Shown here: one piece after another, positions 10,387 through 22,225 of the stretch
How the letters are laid out: each line of letters begins with the position of its first letter
Position numbering within the stretch: position 1 is the first letter of the stretch
Assembly: GCA_963576785.1 (NCBI GenBank)
Contig: OY756139.1
Location: 2,170,001 to 2,234,000, forward strand
Reading direction: 5' to 3'
DNA: 64,000 bases
DNA from: Chlorophyllum brunneum
Taxonomy: Eukaryota > Basidiomycota > Agaricomycetes > Agaricales > Agaricaceae
Translations under genes and position numbers: made by a program
Notes under the pieces: model-generated
Told to the model about the DNA's origin: nothing
Databases searched by the model: none
What the model saw: the letters and a program-made list of their open reading frames with translations, nothing else

Positions 10387-13300
10387 ATGCCTGCTTTTAC
10401 CAACCCACTGAAACGAGGCGCCGAGACCGAAGACGCTCCATGGAGTAGCCGTAAACGGTCCTTCCCAGCTCCTGGGCAAGAGCAATATTGGATGGTGACG
10501 TGGTGCGACCTTCTAAACGACCGCCTAACCAGCGAAGAACTAATATGATATGGAAACAATTGCGCAGGCGAAATCCTCAAACCAAGAAACATAAGACATG
10601 GGAAGGCGATGCAGTACTTGTGAGAATTGGGACGAAAGCCACATTATATGGCTCTGAGGGCAGACAGTGCGTATATATGCATACTTTAGCACCTAACCTG
10701 ACGGTCCACATTGACTCCTAGGATGGCTTTAGGCTCAATTGACAGTGCTCTCGAAGAGGGTCGAGAGTACTCCGTAGGCGGGAAGGAAATAGAACTAGAT
10801 CGACAGATCACCAAAGCCGACTATATTACCGGCCGCTGCTTCAGCATCGGTTTTGGAAATTCAGATTCAACGGCTTCTGCTTCGACGATGTTCAAAGCTC
10901 GCACAAAAGCGAATTTTGTTCCACCTATCTTACGCAAACCCCTGACACAGCCTGTGGAACAAAAGGTTATACCCTTGCAGCCTGTTGACTTGGCGTCGAG
11001 CATCAATATAATGGCTCGAGTTGATCAGGTGCCAGAGAAAGCTTCATGCCCTACTTACTGGACTGCGAATTGGTCAGCTTTTTCTAGCTCCTTCTATCAT
11101 TCATTCACTTATTATGAATATAGGCGCAAGCAACAAAGCAAAGCTCACAAAACATGGGACGGCGATGCGTATGTGTCGTATATAGATGGTAAACTGACGA
11201 TGGTCCATGAGGATGGCAAAGTGTATGCGCCCTCTATCCTCAAAGGTTGTGACATTTAACATGGTCTGACGTTCAGGATGGGGTTTACCATCGTCCGGAG
11301 CCAACCACATTCTGGTTTCCAGACCTACATCGGCGGCAAAGAGGTCGAACTTGACTGCGAGATACACCATTCACAGTTTCCCGGTTTCGGGGACGAAGGT
11401 AATAACGGCATCGTAAATCCAGATCCGATGAAAAGCTCTGTGACCGTTAAGTCGTTCTATGGCATTTCCAAACCCAAACCATCCGGTCCTCTGTAAGTAT
11501 AAGAGTCCTCCCATAACGAAGAACTCGCTTACGCGCTTTTGGTTGTAGATATGATCCTGATGCCGAAGGGGCAGTTGTTATGAAGGGACCGACGAAGAGT
11601 CACATCCAAGCCCACAACATGAAGTTAGTCTTATCCTGTACTGCCCCTTAGAATGATTCACAGAATCGTGTAGAGATAGGCCTATTGTTCCAGTAGTCCT
11701 TGACCCGATACTAGCGCGTCGAATGAGAGATCATCAGAAAGATGGTGAGTGAGAGCTTTTTAGGTACGTAAAGCACGGCTGTCGCTGACTTCTTGTGAGG
11801 TGTCAAATTCTTGTACGAGTGTGTTATGGGATTAAGCAAGCATGAAGGCCAGGGCTGCATTCTAGCCGATGAGATGTGTGGTCTCTTCTCTGTTGGCTTA
11901 AACAGTTCCACTTAGACTAATATAGGGGACTCGGCAAAACACTGCAGGTAAGAGGTGCATTTTATGAATACGACAAGGAGTTACCATCAAACTCCAGACA
12001 ATCGCCCTTGTATGGACACTTCTTAGTGGGTGGAGAATCTGGGGACCGAGAATAAATCTAGTTGACCCTATGCTATAGAGCAGAATCCATATTCTGGGGT
12101 TGGACCAATTGTCAAAAAAGTGATGATTGTATGCCCAGTTTCCTTAGTGACCGTAAGTTTATGCTTTTCCTATTACTTGTTCCCGCTCATCGTTTGGGAT
12201 AGAACTGGAAAAGTGAATTCTACAAATGGCTTGGAAGAGACCGGATAGGCATTTCCACCTGCACGAAGGATCCTATCGAACTCTACGCTTTCAAGAATTC
12301 GTCAGTTTTGCGATGATTGCGCTCCGCGGTAGCTGATATTTTTCATTAGGCCGACCCATCAAGTTCTTGTCATTGGGTACGAACGCCTGAGGTCAATGGT
12401 GTACGTGTACTCTCAGAGGAGAAATCTTCCAGCGCTGTGGAGCTGAAATTAATACAGCAATAAATCCGAAAAACTCCATTGTTTGTAAGTGTACTCGTGA
12501 GTTTCGAGAGCAAACTCCATCTGACCATTCAGCCCGCAAATCGACCTTATAATTTGCGACGAAGGTCATCGCCTTAAATCGTCTCAGAATAAAACAACAC
12601 AGATGTTCAAAGGTTTCAAGACACGGCGGCGTGTAATTTTATCAGGGACCCCGATTCAGAACGACCTAAGCGAGTTTCATGCCATGGTAAACGAATCTAA
12701 TCCCTTGTGCCTCTCAGTTGTGTGCTCAGGATCTGTTTATAGGCAGAGTTTTGCAACCCAGGGTTATTCGGTAGACCATCTGGACTGTTCATGTCAGCAC
12801 TAAATTCACGGTGTTCTAGATGATTATTCCAACTTTCGACGTGTTTACGAAGTTCCAATACTCAAGAGCAGGGCTTCCGGTGCTTCAAGTAAAGAAATCG
12901 AAACAGGTGAAGGACGGACGTCTCAGGTTCGGAAATTACTATGCCCTCACGAGCCATCAAATCACTGAGTGGCAAAACACAGCTACTGACGATCGCGAAA
13001 AGTTTCGTTTTACGGCGAGACGCTGGCTTGCTAAAGAATTACTTACCACCAAAACGTGCGTTACCCATCATCTCTTTAGAACTCGTTAAAAACATTCCGT
13101 TAGATGAATATGTCGTTTTCATCAAACCCACACCACTACAGCTCGAAATATTTCATAGAATACTCAATCCTGACAAGATGGATGCTCTAATTGAACAAAG
13201 CACAACAGCGGAATCACTGGCGCTAATCGGGGTCCTCACAAAGATCAGCAACAGCCCTATCCTGCTGAGAGCTACAGCTGAGAATGCCAAGGGAAAAGAA

Positions 13301-15097
13301 AGCAATAGATTCCACAACCGCAACTTCACAGACGCAGCGAAGCTCGTTCCTACAGACGCCAGAATCGAAGATGCGAACTTAAGCGGTGCGTATAATGTCC
13401 CTGAGTCTGTCATCTATTTAAAACCCGATGTATATGATAGGGAAGCTGATAGCGCTTTCGAGAATGCTCGAGGTGGTTCGTGAGGTAAGACTATTTCTAC
13501 AATGGGTCACGCTGTGAACCGAAAGTCAAATCTTAGACCACCGAGGAGAAATGTGTCCTAGTGTCTCACTACACTTCAACTCTCAATATACTGGAAGCTT
13601 TTTGCCGGAAGAAACGTTACTCCTATTTCCGTCTTGATGGGTAAGCTACCATCCTTCCTCCTATCACTTTCCAGTAATCACGCTGCGCACAGCCAAACCC
13701 CACAGGCCCAAAGGCAAGAATACATCAACTCATTCAATAAATCCAATCAGCGAGGTGGATGTGAGCGATTGCCGGATTCTACTGGCGGTAAACTGAGGAT
13801 TTTTGGACTAGTTATCTTTCTACTCAGCTCCAAAGCAGGCAAGCCTAGTCTCCATGCAACTTCAATGTAGCCATTTAAAACCCACGCCTCACAGGTGGTG
13901 TCGGTATCAACTTAACAGGTACTTGAGTTTCTCATCAAATTGAATAGACCCTTACGAGATCTAGGCGCTTCAAGGCTTTGTTTGATCGATTCGGATTGGA
14001 ATCCTAGGTGAGGTGCCCTGAATTTAGATGAGAATAAATGCACTCACCGTATATCTCTGCAGTCATGATTTGCAATCTATGGCCCGTTGTCACCGGTGGG
14101 ATGATCTGTAAACGACTGTCTGGCTTTTCTTATCGAGCCTTGATCAGGGATGGCCAAAAGCGAACCGTTGTCATCTACCGGTTCCTAACAGTAGGGGCGA
14201 TTGACGGTAATCCCATAAACCGGGGCGTTATTTCCTCGTCCTAATGAATTCTGTCTTTGCAGAGAAAATCTACCAACGCCAAGTGACAAAATTAGCTCTT
14301 AGTGACTGTGAGCGCTTAGAATTAGAATATTGCACCATCATTGATCCTGGCTTCCAGCTCTCATTGGTTCGGTTCGTAGGTCGTATGGCTCGATAATTCT
14401 CTGATTCACCGAATCGTGTATGTCAGGCAACCAACGCTTCGAAAAGTGACACTTTTACTCGGAAGGATGTGGGTTCAATCTGTCAACCACTCGGCTCTGG
14501 CTAACTGACGTCTTCTCAGCTTCGGGATATATTCCGTGTTCATACCGATACTCCAAGTAATACGCACGACCTCCTAGAGTGTCCCTGCGACGAAGGGCAC
14601 AGTTTTACAACCATAAAGCATTCCCAACTCGCTCGGGAAGGTGAACAGGGTAGAATGCGAGAGCCTGATGACAGAATTTTCGAAAAGGGTTTCATCAACG
14701 CGACAGAAGTGACGTCGAACTACCTGGAGGAGTTCGATAAAACAGTAAAATTTTAATTGTCTCATGCTCATCGAACCGACTAACCTCTATTCAGTATTTG
14801 CAGAAGAAAAGGGCTGCCTTAGTTGCTCTTGAAGGGTGGAAACATATCAATTGCTTAGCGGCCACGGCAAGAGACAATATTCACGACGATATTCTGCGTC
14901 AAGTTTTATACACAGACGCGACTACAGCTGTCTTGACAGCCCAGCAAATTAGTTCACAGCCCAGGGATTTACTTTCATCCATCGACTTGGGCCAGCTTTC
15001 TGCAGCCACAGGTCTAAAATCCGTTCAGGAGCTTCCTGGGGGTGCTATCACATTTGTACTTGAGAAGACTGTCAGCAAGGCATTGCAGGATGAGTAA
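10387..15097 (+). CDS. RDH54: Rad54-family Swi2/Snf2 DNA translocase RDH54 (Tid1), 1023 aa, 32 exons
   Basis: I could join 32 exons with correct phase into 1023 residues. The N-terminus has two copies of a fungal Rdh54 module, KHKTWEGDAVLV and KHKTWDGDAYVS, each with GGKE-[IV]-ELD. The ATPase core follows: motif I DEMGLGKTLQ (11871-11947), motif Ia CPVSLVTNWKSEF, motif II CDEGHRLKSS, motif III LSGTPIQNDLSEF, then in lobe 2 VLVSHYTSTLNILE, FRLDGQTP, FLLSSKAGGVGINLTGASRL, DSDWNPSHDLQSMARCHRDG and YRFLTVGAIDEKIYQ. Rdh54/Tid1 moves on dsDNA and works with Rad51 and Dmc1 in homologous recombination, strand invasion and removal of Rad51 from undamaged chromatin, mainly in meiosis. Several exons are tiny (14358-14371 is 14 nt, 11926-11947 is 22 nt). 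One intron (13839-13894) has a GC donor. A 48-nt in-frame intron at 13056-13103 was removed because it restores PPKHEYVVF. Confidence 0.95.
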
Positions 15098-15429
15098 TGG
15101 ATAACTTTTTATTGTACCTGATTCTATGGATGGGGAGCAGCTGAGATAGGTATCTGACAATTGACTGGCTGAGAAACACTAAATCATGATGGTACATATC
15201 GACAACATAAAAGGGTATCAGGAGATTTACAACGGAGAGACAAGTATGTACGAAACCAAACAAGTCCCACCCCCACAAACCTCCAGGGAGCCAATGCGTT
15301 CGAAATGGCCGCGGAATCGTAACGGATCAAGGTACAACAATCACAGGGTTTAATCATTTTTGCAGGAAGAGAAGTAAGAAGACTGGTATTGTGCATTGAG
15401 CACCTCTGACTCGCATGTGAAATACCAGG
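15098..15429. other. Intergenic between convergent RDH54 and amidohydrolase genes
   Basis: 332 bp between two stop codons, so it should hold both 3' UTRs. It is somewhat AT-rich. I see no additional gene or repeat. Confidence 0.5.
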
Positions 15430-18093
15430 TCACAATTTCCCGTGTACCATCTTCCCATCAATGATAGTGGCGACAACTCGGGTGTCAAGGATGGTACCGG
15501 CGGGAATGGTCATGATGTCCTGAGACAAGACAGTGAAGTCGGCGCGCTTTCCAACCTCGATGGAACCGAGGATGTCTTCAGTGAATGATGAATAGGCAGG
15601 ATCGATGGTCATCCCTGTAATATAGATATGTGAGCAACGCAAGCCTGTCATGGGCTTTCCATCTGCCGTGGTCTCAGAATCATTGCTTACCACGTAACGC
15701 TTCAATGCGGGAGAGGCGTTCTTCAGGGAACCTGCAATAGTCGCCGGGGTTGTGACCAAACCGAAGCCTTTGATTCGTAGCCAACTTACCAGCCGTCCGG
15801 ACCATGGGGCGACTTGCCATCAGGTGAAACACGGGTGATTGCAGCATAAAACGCGGAGAGAGGATTCATAGACTCGACAGGGAAGTCAGAGCCCAAGGTT
15901 ATCCTCGCACCACTGTCTATGATAGAACGGAAAGCGTACAGCAACTTCACACGCTCCGGACCCTGTAGCCGAATTCAATTGGGTTAGGTGAGGCTACTTG
16001 CAAAGAGACCTTACCAAACGATCCTGAGCGTACCACATGTCACTAATGCTTTGATTGGGTAAGTCAGATCCCTTGTCAGTCGATTGATTAATTAACACGT
16101 ACACGTGGGTTGGCTGAACGCTTGCAATGACTTGAAGAGTATATTACCAAGCATAGACATGAAATAAAAAGCCCTACTTACCTCCGAGCCTCCCAAGGCG
16201 CTTCATGTCAGCTCTGTTCATCATCTGCGCATGCTCGAGACGGGGTCGGAGCGCCGTCACATTGGCGCCTTTCAGAGACGCTTCAAAGGCGTCCAATACA
16301 AGACCATTGGCTCGATCCCCAATCGCATGAACGTTCTATTTGACGAATTAATCATCCATCCAGACTGACAATCGGAACCGTGACACTAAACCTACCACCT
16401 GCCACCCATCTCTTAGGAACTTCGGAATAACATCAAAGAGGACATCACCATCTAAGCGCATAAACCCCGGCGTCTCCGGGTTGTCGTGGTAGGGTTCATA
16501 GAGCTATGTTAGTTCAGGAAGTTGGGCTTGTGCGCCTGATGCAGAGTGAATATTTGGACGAACCGCTGCTCCTCCAGTGCGAAGAGCACCGTCGGCAAAG
16601 ATCTTCACACTTCGCGCAGTAAGCCTGTACTCGTCCTTCCCAACGATAATTTGTGTACTGTTGCCCCAATACGCCTGATTTTCATTGAAGTATCTCATTC
16701 CATAGATCCTGATCTGATGGGATTGGTCTTATTGCTCAGACCAGCGGTCGAGGAGTGGCGGGTACGGACCGGTAATACGCCATTTTCAGCTTGCCTATAT
16801 GGACATTAATATCGTCGACCCACTTGCAAAATTTGGAGCTTACTTCTTGAAAAATGCAAGGGAAACGGGATCAAGTCCAGCATCGTGTATAGACGTCAAG
16901 CCATTTTCATAAGCATGATTAACGGCGATTTTGAACCTCCTCCCCAAGTCATCCTCATTTAATGCGGGCTGCTTAATAAAGTCCATTGCATTGTCCAGGA
17001 AAATACCTAGGCCAAGCCCTGATTAACTGAGGGTATGAAGGATGCAATGGATATAAGCACCAGTGGGCTGGCCGCTGCCATCCCGAACAACGACGCCACC
17101 TTCGACTGAGTCAGGAAAGGGTGGACTTCGCTTTATGGCCTCCGAAGAAACCCAAAGAGCATGGTAGTCCTTGCTTTGCAACACAACAGGCCGCCCACGG
17201 ATTAACGGGTCAGCATCCAAATCTGCCTTTAGTACAGATGAGTGGGTAAATCAACACACGGGGTGAATCTCACAGCTGACGGCCAACCAGTAGGCCAGAT
17301 AGTATGATCCCAACCGCCTCCGCGGATCCATTTGGTCTTGTCATTAAGAACATCCGGATTACTGAGAATGAACTCTCTGACGCGAGAAACCGCATCTAAA
17401 TATGTACTGAGGGCGTTGGACCAATAGATTTGCTATGTGACGCACCTGAAACCGTTGGCATTCCGCCAAGAGGTAATTCCTGAGTGGCACCGTACTCCAG
17501 GATATGTGCGTGAGAGTCTGATCCCCAGTTTTGCGGTTTGTGGGATAATCAATAATGGTATAGTGCGTTTTACTAACCGCTTATTCCTGGGACCACGATG
17601 GACCCTGACGGGATATAGCGGACCTCGAAGGAAGGACGAGATATGACCTGCTCAATTGCTTCCAAAAAGGGAGACCTCCGGCGGCCGTTGAGAACCGCTG
17701 TTAGGTTATAATGCTCCAGGTGGGTAAAGATCCTTTAGGAAACCTCCGGGGGGAAAACGTACAAAGAGAGCCGGCGTCTAGGATATGGGCGTCTCGGATA
17801 ACAACACACTGGATCTTGGTGTCGTTCGCATCGACCGTGTAAATATAGTCCCCGTCTTGTGAGCATAGTGCATATGTGCCGGGCGCCTGGCTCGAAGAAC
17901 GAATAGCGGCCCAGAGTGTCCCGAGGAATGTGAATGCAAATAGAGCACCGAAACGACCGGGAAAGTTGAGGGGGTTAGTCTGGGCACGGGTACCATTTAG
18001 CTTATTGTGCTGCTTAGGTATATTGTTGGAAGAGCCATTGACAGTGTGATTAGTTGTCCCGTTAGAGATGGCGGGTCCCTGGTGCAGTGACAT
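15430..18093 (-). CDS. Membrane-anchored YtcJ-like amidohydrolase (amidohydrolase 3 family), 622 aa, 15 exons
   Basis: Fifteen exons from 18093 down to 15430 join in phase to 622 residues. Residues ~45-68 form one hydrophobic segment after a basic Asn/Thr-rich leader (FGALFAFTFLGTLWAAI), so the protein is probably a signal-anchored membrane or secretory-pathway protein. The TIM-barrel hydrolase follows. The metal site DSHAHILEYGA (HxH) is there, then QSKDYHALWVSSEA, a barrel-strand region IRIYGMRYF, NVHAIGDRANG with a metal His, LEHAQMMNRADM, and the catalytic Asp in ITLGSDFPVESMNP. The C-terminal urease-like beta domain has GSIEVGKRADFTVLSQD. The substrate is unknown; relatives are annotated as N-substituted formamide deformylases or exoenzyme-regulatory proteins without firm assays. 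It is divergent from HRD1 with 248 bp between starts, and a TATAAAA motif lies about 150 bp upstream. Confidence 0.9.
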
Positions 18094-18341
18094 TGGTTAT
18101 GGATATGGACGCTGGCACAGCAAATTGGGTACAGCTTCAGAATGCGGTCGGAGATAGACGGGCTTGGTGAGCAAGTTGGAAGAGAAAGCTATGCCGGTGG
18201 GGCAGATTCTGAGGAGAAAAAATGGGGGAGCCGGGGTCATTTTATAGGGAGAGTGGAAATGGGCGCTTAGTGGAAGTGCTGATGTAGTCAGACACGTGTC
18301 CTATTCTGGCAACTCGCAGTCGCAGGTTGGTTCAGCCCACC
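18094..18341. promoter_or_regulatory. Bidirectional promoter between the amidohydrolase and HRD1
   Basis: 248 bp shared by two divergent genes. On the minus strand CCCTATAAAATGACCCC occurs at about 18235-18251, a TATA-like box for the amidohydrolase but far (about 150 bp) from its ATG, which allows a long 5' UTR. Confidence 0.5.
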
Positions 18342-21017
18342 ATGCCCCTCAACCTTGCCGTCCGACATCGATCCCATACTTTCCTCCGTTCTCTTCTTTC
18401 CCATCGCATCCAGCTCTACTCTCTCGTCTCCGTTGCCGCCGTCTCTGCCGTCGTCCTCAATGCCCTCCGCAACTACAGCAACTTCTACTCCGTCGCCATC
18501 TCCTTGTCTAAAAGCGGCCGCAGTGTCCTAGTGTGTGCCCATAGCAGCACCTCAAGGCCTTGATCTCAATCGTGTTGTGTGCAGGTTCTTGCTAACTTTA
18601 CGGTGCTCTTGGCCTTGTTTCTTGGACACGTAGTTCAACGCATTTTCTTTGGTTCCCTCCGTCCTAATGAAATCGAAGTACGTTACCAATGCTCTGCTGT
18701 TGTGTTACTCCACACTCACGGGTTGACTGCTTCTGAATTGCCAGCGTCTCTATGACCGGCTGTGGTTCTTCATCACAGAATCCCTTCTGGCGTTTACCAT
18801 ATTTCGTGATGAGTTTGACATACCTTTTGTCCTCATGTTCGGGTTTCTTCTTTTTGTCAAATCTTTCCACTGGCTCGCGGGAGATCGGATTGAATGGGTG
18901 CGTCTGCCATGATTGCCGCCCGCATCCGCCGGCTGAACGACCCTCATAGATGGACCAGCAACCATACCCAGGTCCCACCGCGTTATTCCACATACGAATG
19001 ACATCACTTTTCTCAATTTTATGGCTCACTGATTTCATCATGTTCGTGGTCGCGATAGACCACACCGTTGCATATGGCGTAGGCGGCATGGTTCTGTTCG
19101 CTAGCGAGGCCGGTCCATCTTTCATGACCTTCTCCAAGTTTCTAACAAATCTATAGTATGGAATTCTCATGGCTAGCATCATGAATACCATTCTCAAATA
19201 TCTCCTTTCCGCTTACGAATTGCGACGGGCAGGGCGTCGCGGTGGAGAAAACGCACCTCCTTGGGAAAATAAATCCATGTGGGTCTTTTATATCGAACTG
19301 GCGACTGGTGAGTAGACCCTCCTGACATTACTGCGCCTTCTGAACATATCACTAGATTTCCTTAAACTGACAACATATCTTGTCTTCTTCATCATCATTA
19401 TTACATTCTACGGCCTTCCTCTTAACATCATTCGGGATGTTTACATTACCGCGCGTTCCTTTATCACTCGGTTACGTGCATTACATCGTTACCAGACTGC
19501 AACTCGGAACATGGACCAACGATATCCGAATGCCACTGAAGCCGAGTTAACCACTATGTCCGATCGAACATGCATCATCTGCCGTGAGGACATGGTTCTA
19601 CCTGCCCAGGGTCAGGCTCCTGTCAATGATGGGCCAAATGTCACTCCCAAAAAACTCCCTTGTGGCCACATCTTCCATTTCCACTGTCTCCGCTCTTGGC
19701 TCGAAAGGCAACAAAGCTGCCCAACATGGTTCGTATCTGTCTTATCATCCTCAGGTGATCATCGATCTATATCTCCTTTTCAGCCGCCAAACTGTGCTCG
19801 AAACGAATGTGCCCCAAAGACCCGCCAACGGACCCATACCTGCTGGACCCCAGCAGGGAAATAACCCAGCGGGAGCTCAACTTGGAAACAACATTCCGGC
19901 TGCTAATAATCCACTGGGAAATCCCTTGGGACTCCTAGGACGCATCCTCGGCCCCCCCGGCCAAGTCGCAAACCGCAACCCCGCGGCTCCAGCTCGAGTG
20001 GTCCAAAACGCAGACGCAAACGGTCGAAATAATCCCATCGTGATTGAATACCATATTCAATATCAGGTCCCCCGTACAGCCCGAAATGACCCGCAAAATC
20101 CCCCAGCTCCTCTACAACCCATCCAGCCTTTGGAAGGCCTCCCAGGTCCAGACGGAGTTTGGCAAGAATGGCCTGATCGTCGGGACAATGCAGCCCGCCC
20201 CCCATATGACCTTCCTTACGAACCAGCACCTACAGAAACATCAGAAACGACGGTGCCCAACTCAGCGTCTGCAGACACCCAGATTGCGAACGAAGCAGAC
20301 GGCCCTGAGAACCCAAGAGCCGCTGCAGCACTCGCGGCGCTACGCCGTTTGAATCGGAACTCATTTCCATCCACGCAAGTTCACACCTCACCGTCCGCCG
20401 ATACCGCGAGAAGCGCCAATGGCATAGGTTCTTCTACTGAAACCCCACCCACGTCTTCGGCGGCGCCGCGGTTTATTCCCTTGTTTGATCCCTCTACGCC
20501 ACGATCAACTCAAGAACCTATACCGGCGCCCCAGGTCAACGGAACAGCATCCCACTTAAAACCCACATATGTCCAACCTCCATCCCCGACTCCTCAAGAT
20601 ATCTCGTTATCTCAACTCCCCCAACATATCACTGATGCCCAGCTGTCACTTATGGATGAGTTGACACGAGAAGCCATTGACGAACGCCTTCGTGTCTTGG
20701 AAAATGTGTCAGGCACTGTCTATCGATGTGTGGAAGATCTACTCAGGCTCCGAAGCGCCATTCCAGTGACAGAGGCCCTGAATGAAAGTTCCCAGGGGAA
20801 TACACCACACAGCAACGGCGAACATGTAGAAGGCGTTCTCGGAACCCGCTATGATAATGATAGTTCCAGTCCTATACAGGGGGAAAAGGGTAAGGGAGTC
20901 GATCACGGTTCCGGTTACAGGACTGAGCCGGTTCAAGGCTCGTCCAATCCCCCAACCCACGAGTCGGGCAGCTCCAGACAAGAGAATGGCTCTGAAAGTT
21001 CTTTCGAGATGTACTGA
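18342..21017 (+). CDS. HRD1: ERAD RING E3 ubiquitin ligase HRD1 (synoviolin), 783 aa, 7 exons
   Basis: Exons 18342-18530, 18585-18677, 18745-18897, 18950-19108, 19157-19307, 19356-19728 and 19784-21017 give 783 residues. The N-terminal ~320 residues hold multiple membrane segments, including LANFTVLLALFLGHVVQR, FDIPFVLMFGFLLFVKSFHW, WLTDFIMFVVAIDHTVAYG and FVFFIIIITFYGLPL. The conserved loop MDQQPYPGP and GGMVLFASEYGIL are present. The RING-H2 runs from CIICREDM through PCGHIFHFHCLRSWLERQQ to CPTCR, with the last Cys formed across an intron. A long Pro/Asn/Gly-rich cytoplasmic tail follows. Hrd1 is the retrotranslocation channel and ligase of the ER-associated degradation complex. Intron 4 (19109-19156) begins with GC (GAG|GCCGGT), because joining GAG to TATGGAATT restores the conserved ASEYGIL. 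No GT donor works. Confidence 0.95.
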
Positions 21018-21100
21018 TATATTTCTCGTTGTCGAGAGATGTGACTTCGTACGAGCTAGATATGCAACAACCCCAACTATCTATCATGTCTAATATTCCC

Positions 21101-22064
21101 TCATCCAGTGGGGGGAGATGAGGATTCAGGACTTGCTAGAAGCGCCTTAGCTCGCTGTTTGAGTATATCCGGCCGAACGAGGGATTTATCAACCTGAGCG
21201 TAGAAGGCCTTGAATACTTGACCTAGCCGACGCTGGTTGTCAGATGGCGGAAGCGAATTGATGATTCGTGTCAAGGTCTCGTTAATCTGTGTTTCTGCCA
21301 TGGCAGGTGGAAGTAGCCTTTGAAGTATCTCTGCCTCCTGGCGTTCCTTGTCTGCAAGGTCCGGACGCTTGGCTTTGTCGTATTGCGAGGCAGCATCATA
21401 CTAGAAACGAACAGAAACGCGTGCGGCACAATACAATAGCCCATGGGTATAAGCTTTACGAGTTCCGAGTGCACATGGTACTTACGCGCCTGGTGATACC
21501 TTTACCTATGAAGGCTCTCTATGCGAAATTGGAAATTGAAATGAGGATGCCTTCGAGGCTACGATTCATCCGAAAGCTACTCACAACCGCTGGTGCCCCG
21601 ATCTGGCCGTGCTTGTGGACTTTGTCTGCAGCGTGGACATCGGCAAGGACGGACTGTATCCGACCCTATGAGTACCTCCGGGAAAAATACACAATCGCTT
21701 ACTCACCCGAAGTGTGCTCGCTGTCGTAGAATCCTTAGACTATTCACGGAATCACCATATCCAAAATCAGGATGCACATTTAAAATCTGCCGCGAGCCCA
21801 GAGCACCTGAATCCAGCATGCAAGACCTCACCTTTAACGCTGATTTTATGTCCGCCATCAAACGAACACGCAAATCTAGATGAAACTGAAAGTTAGAACA
21901 CGTGTTGGGCCAATGAAAATTTCTCGAGTTGTCACTCCCAATGGAGAGAATCAGAGAAGCCGTTGGGCCTTACCTTGAGAACTTGCAGAGGGTGCCGTGT
22001 AGGCGCGAATATGTCGCGAAGCAGTTCCATGAAACGCGGTCAGAGAACGGAACGCGTGTGTCAT
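21101..22064 (-). CDS. AIM41: AIM41-like mitochondrial GatB/YqeY-domain protein, 189 aa, 6 exons
   Basis: Exons 22064-21974, 21875-21832, 21739-21707, 21653-21585, 21518-21486 and 21400-21101 give 189 residues. The first ~30 residues are rich in Arg, Ser, Ala and Thr without acidic residues (THAFRSLTAFHGTASRHIR), a typical mitochondrial presequence. The YqeY-like domain has LRVRLMADIKSALKSKDSTT, ASTLRSVLADV, then KRPDLADKERQEAEILQRLLPP and a C-terminal helical part ending near LVRPDILKQRAKALL. The domain is shared with bacterial YqeY and the tail of GatB, where it contacts tRNA. Yeast Aim41 affects mitochondrial inheritance, but its reaction is unknown. Three exons are very short (33-44 nt). 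It is divergent from QNG1 with 161 bp between start codons and converges with HRD1 83 bp away. Confidence 0.9.
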
Positions 22065-22225
22065 TGGTCGAAAGGAAGAAGGGGAAGCCAACGCGTCAGG
22101 GATCATGTTGGTCAGGTGAGTGATAAGATATATCAAACAAGTCAGCTCTTTCGACACTCCCTCTACATCCATTTTTTAAAATCATCGCCAGAGGCATTGA
22201 GCCTAGGTTTTCACCTCAACACCCG
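22065..22225. promoter_or_regulatory. Bidirectional promoter between AIM41 and QNG1
   Basis: 161 bp between divergent start codons. No TATA box or repeat is evident. Confidence 0.5.

Noticed and set aside
13056..13103. In-frame 48-nt segment of RDH54 that could be coding (16 residues)
   Set aside because: Treated as an intron because GTGCGT and CCGTTAG sites flank it and its removal restores the conserved PPKHEYVVF.
14463..14478. GGTTCAATCTG-like sequence resembling a tRNA B box
   Set aside because: It lies in an intron of RDH54, and no matching A box, anticodon stem or acceptor stem is nearby.
21654..21666. Earlier acceptor for AIM41 exon 4 adding GRIQ
   Set aside because: Both keep frame, but the downstream AG restores the continuous STLRSVLADV seen in YqeY-type proteins.
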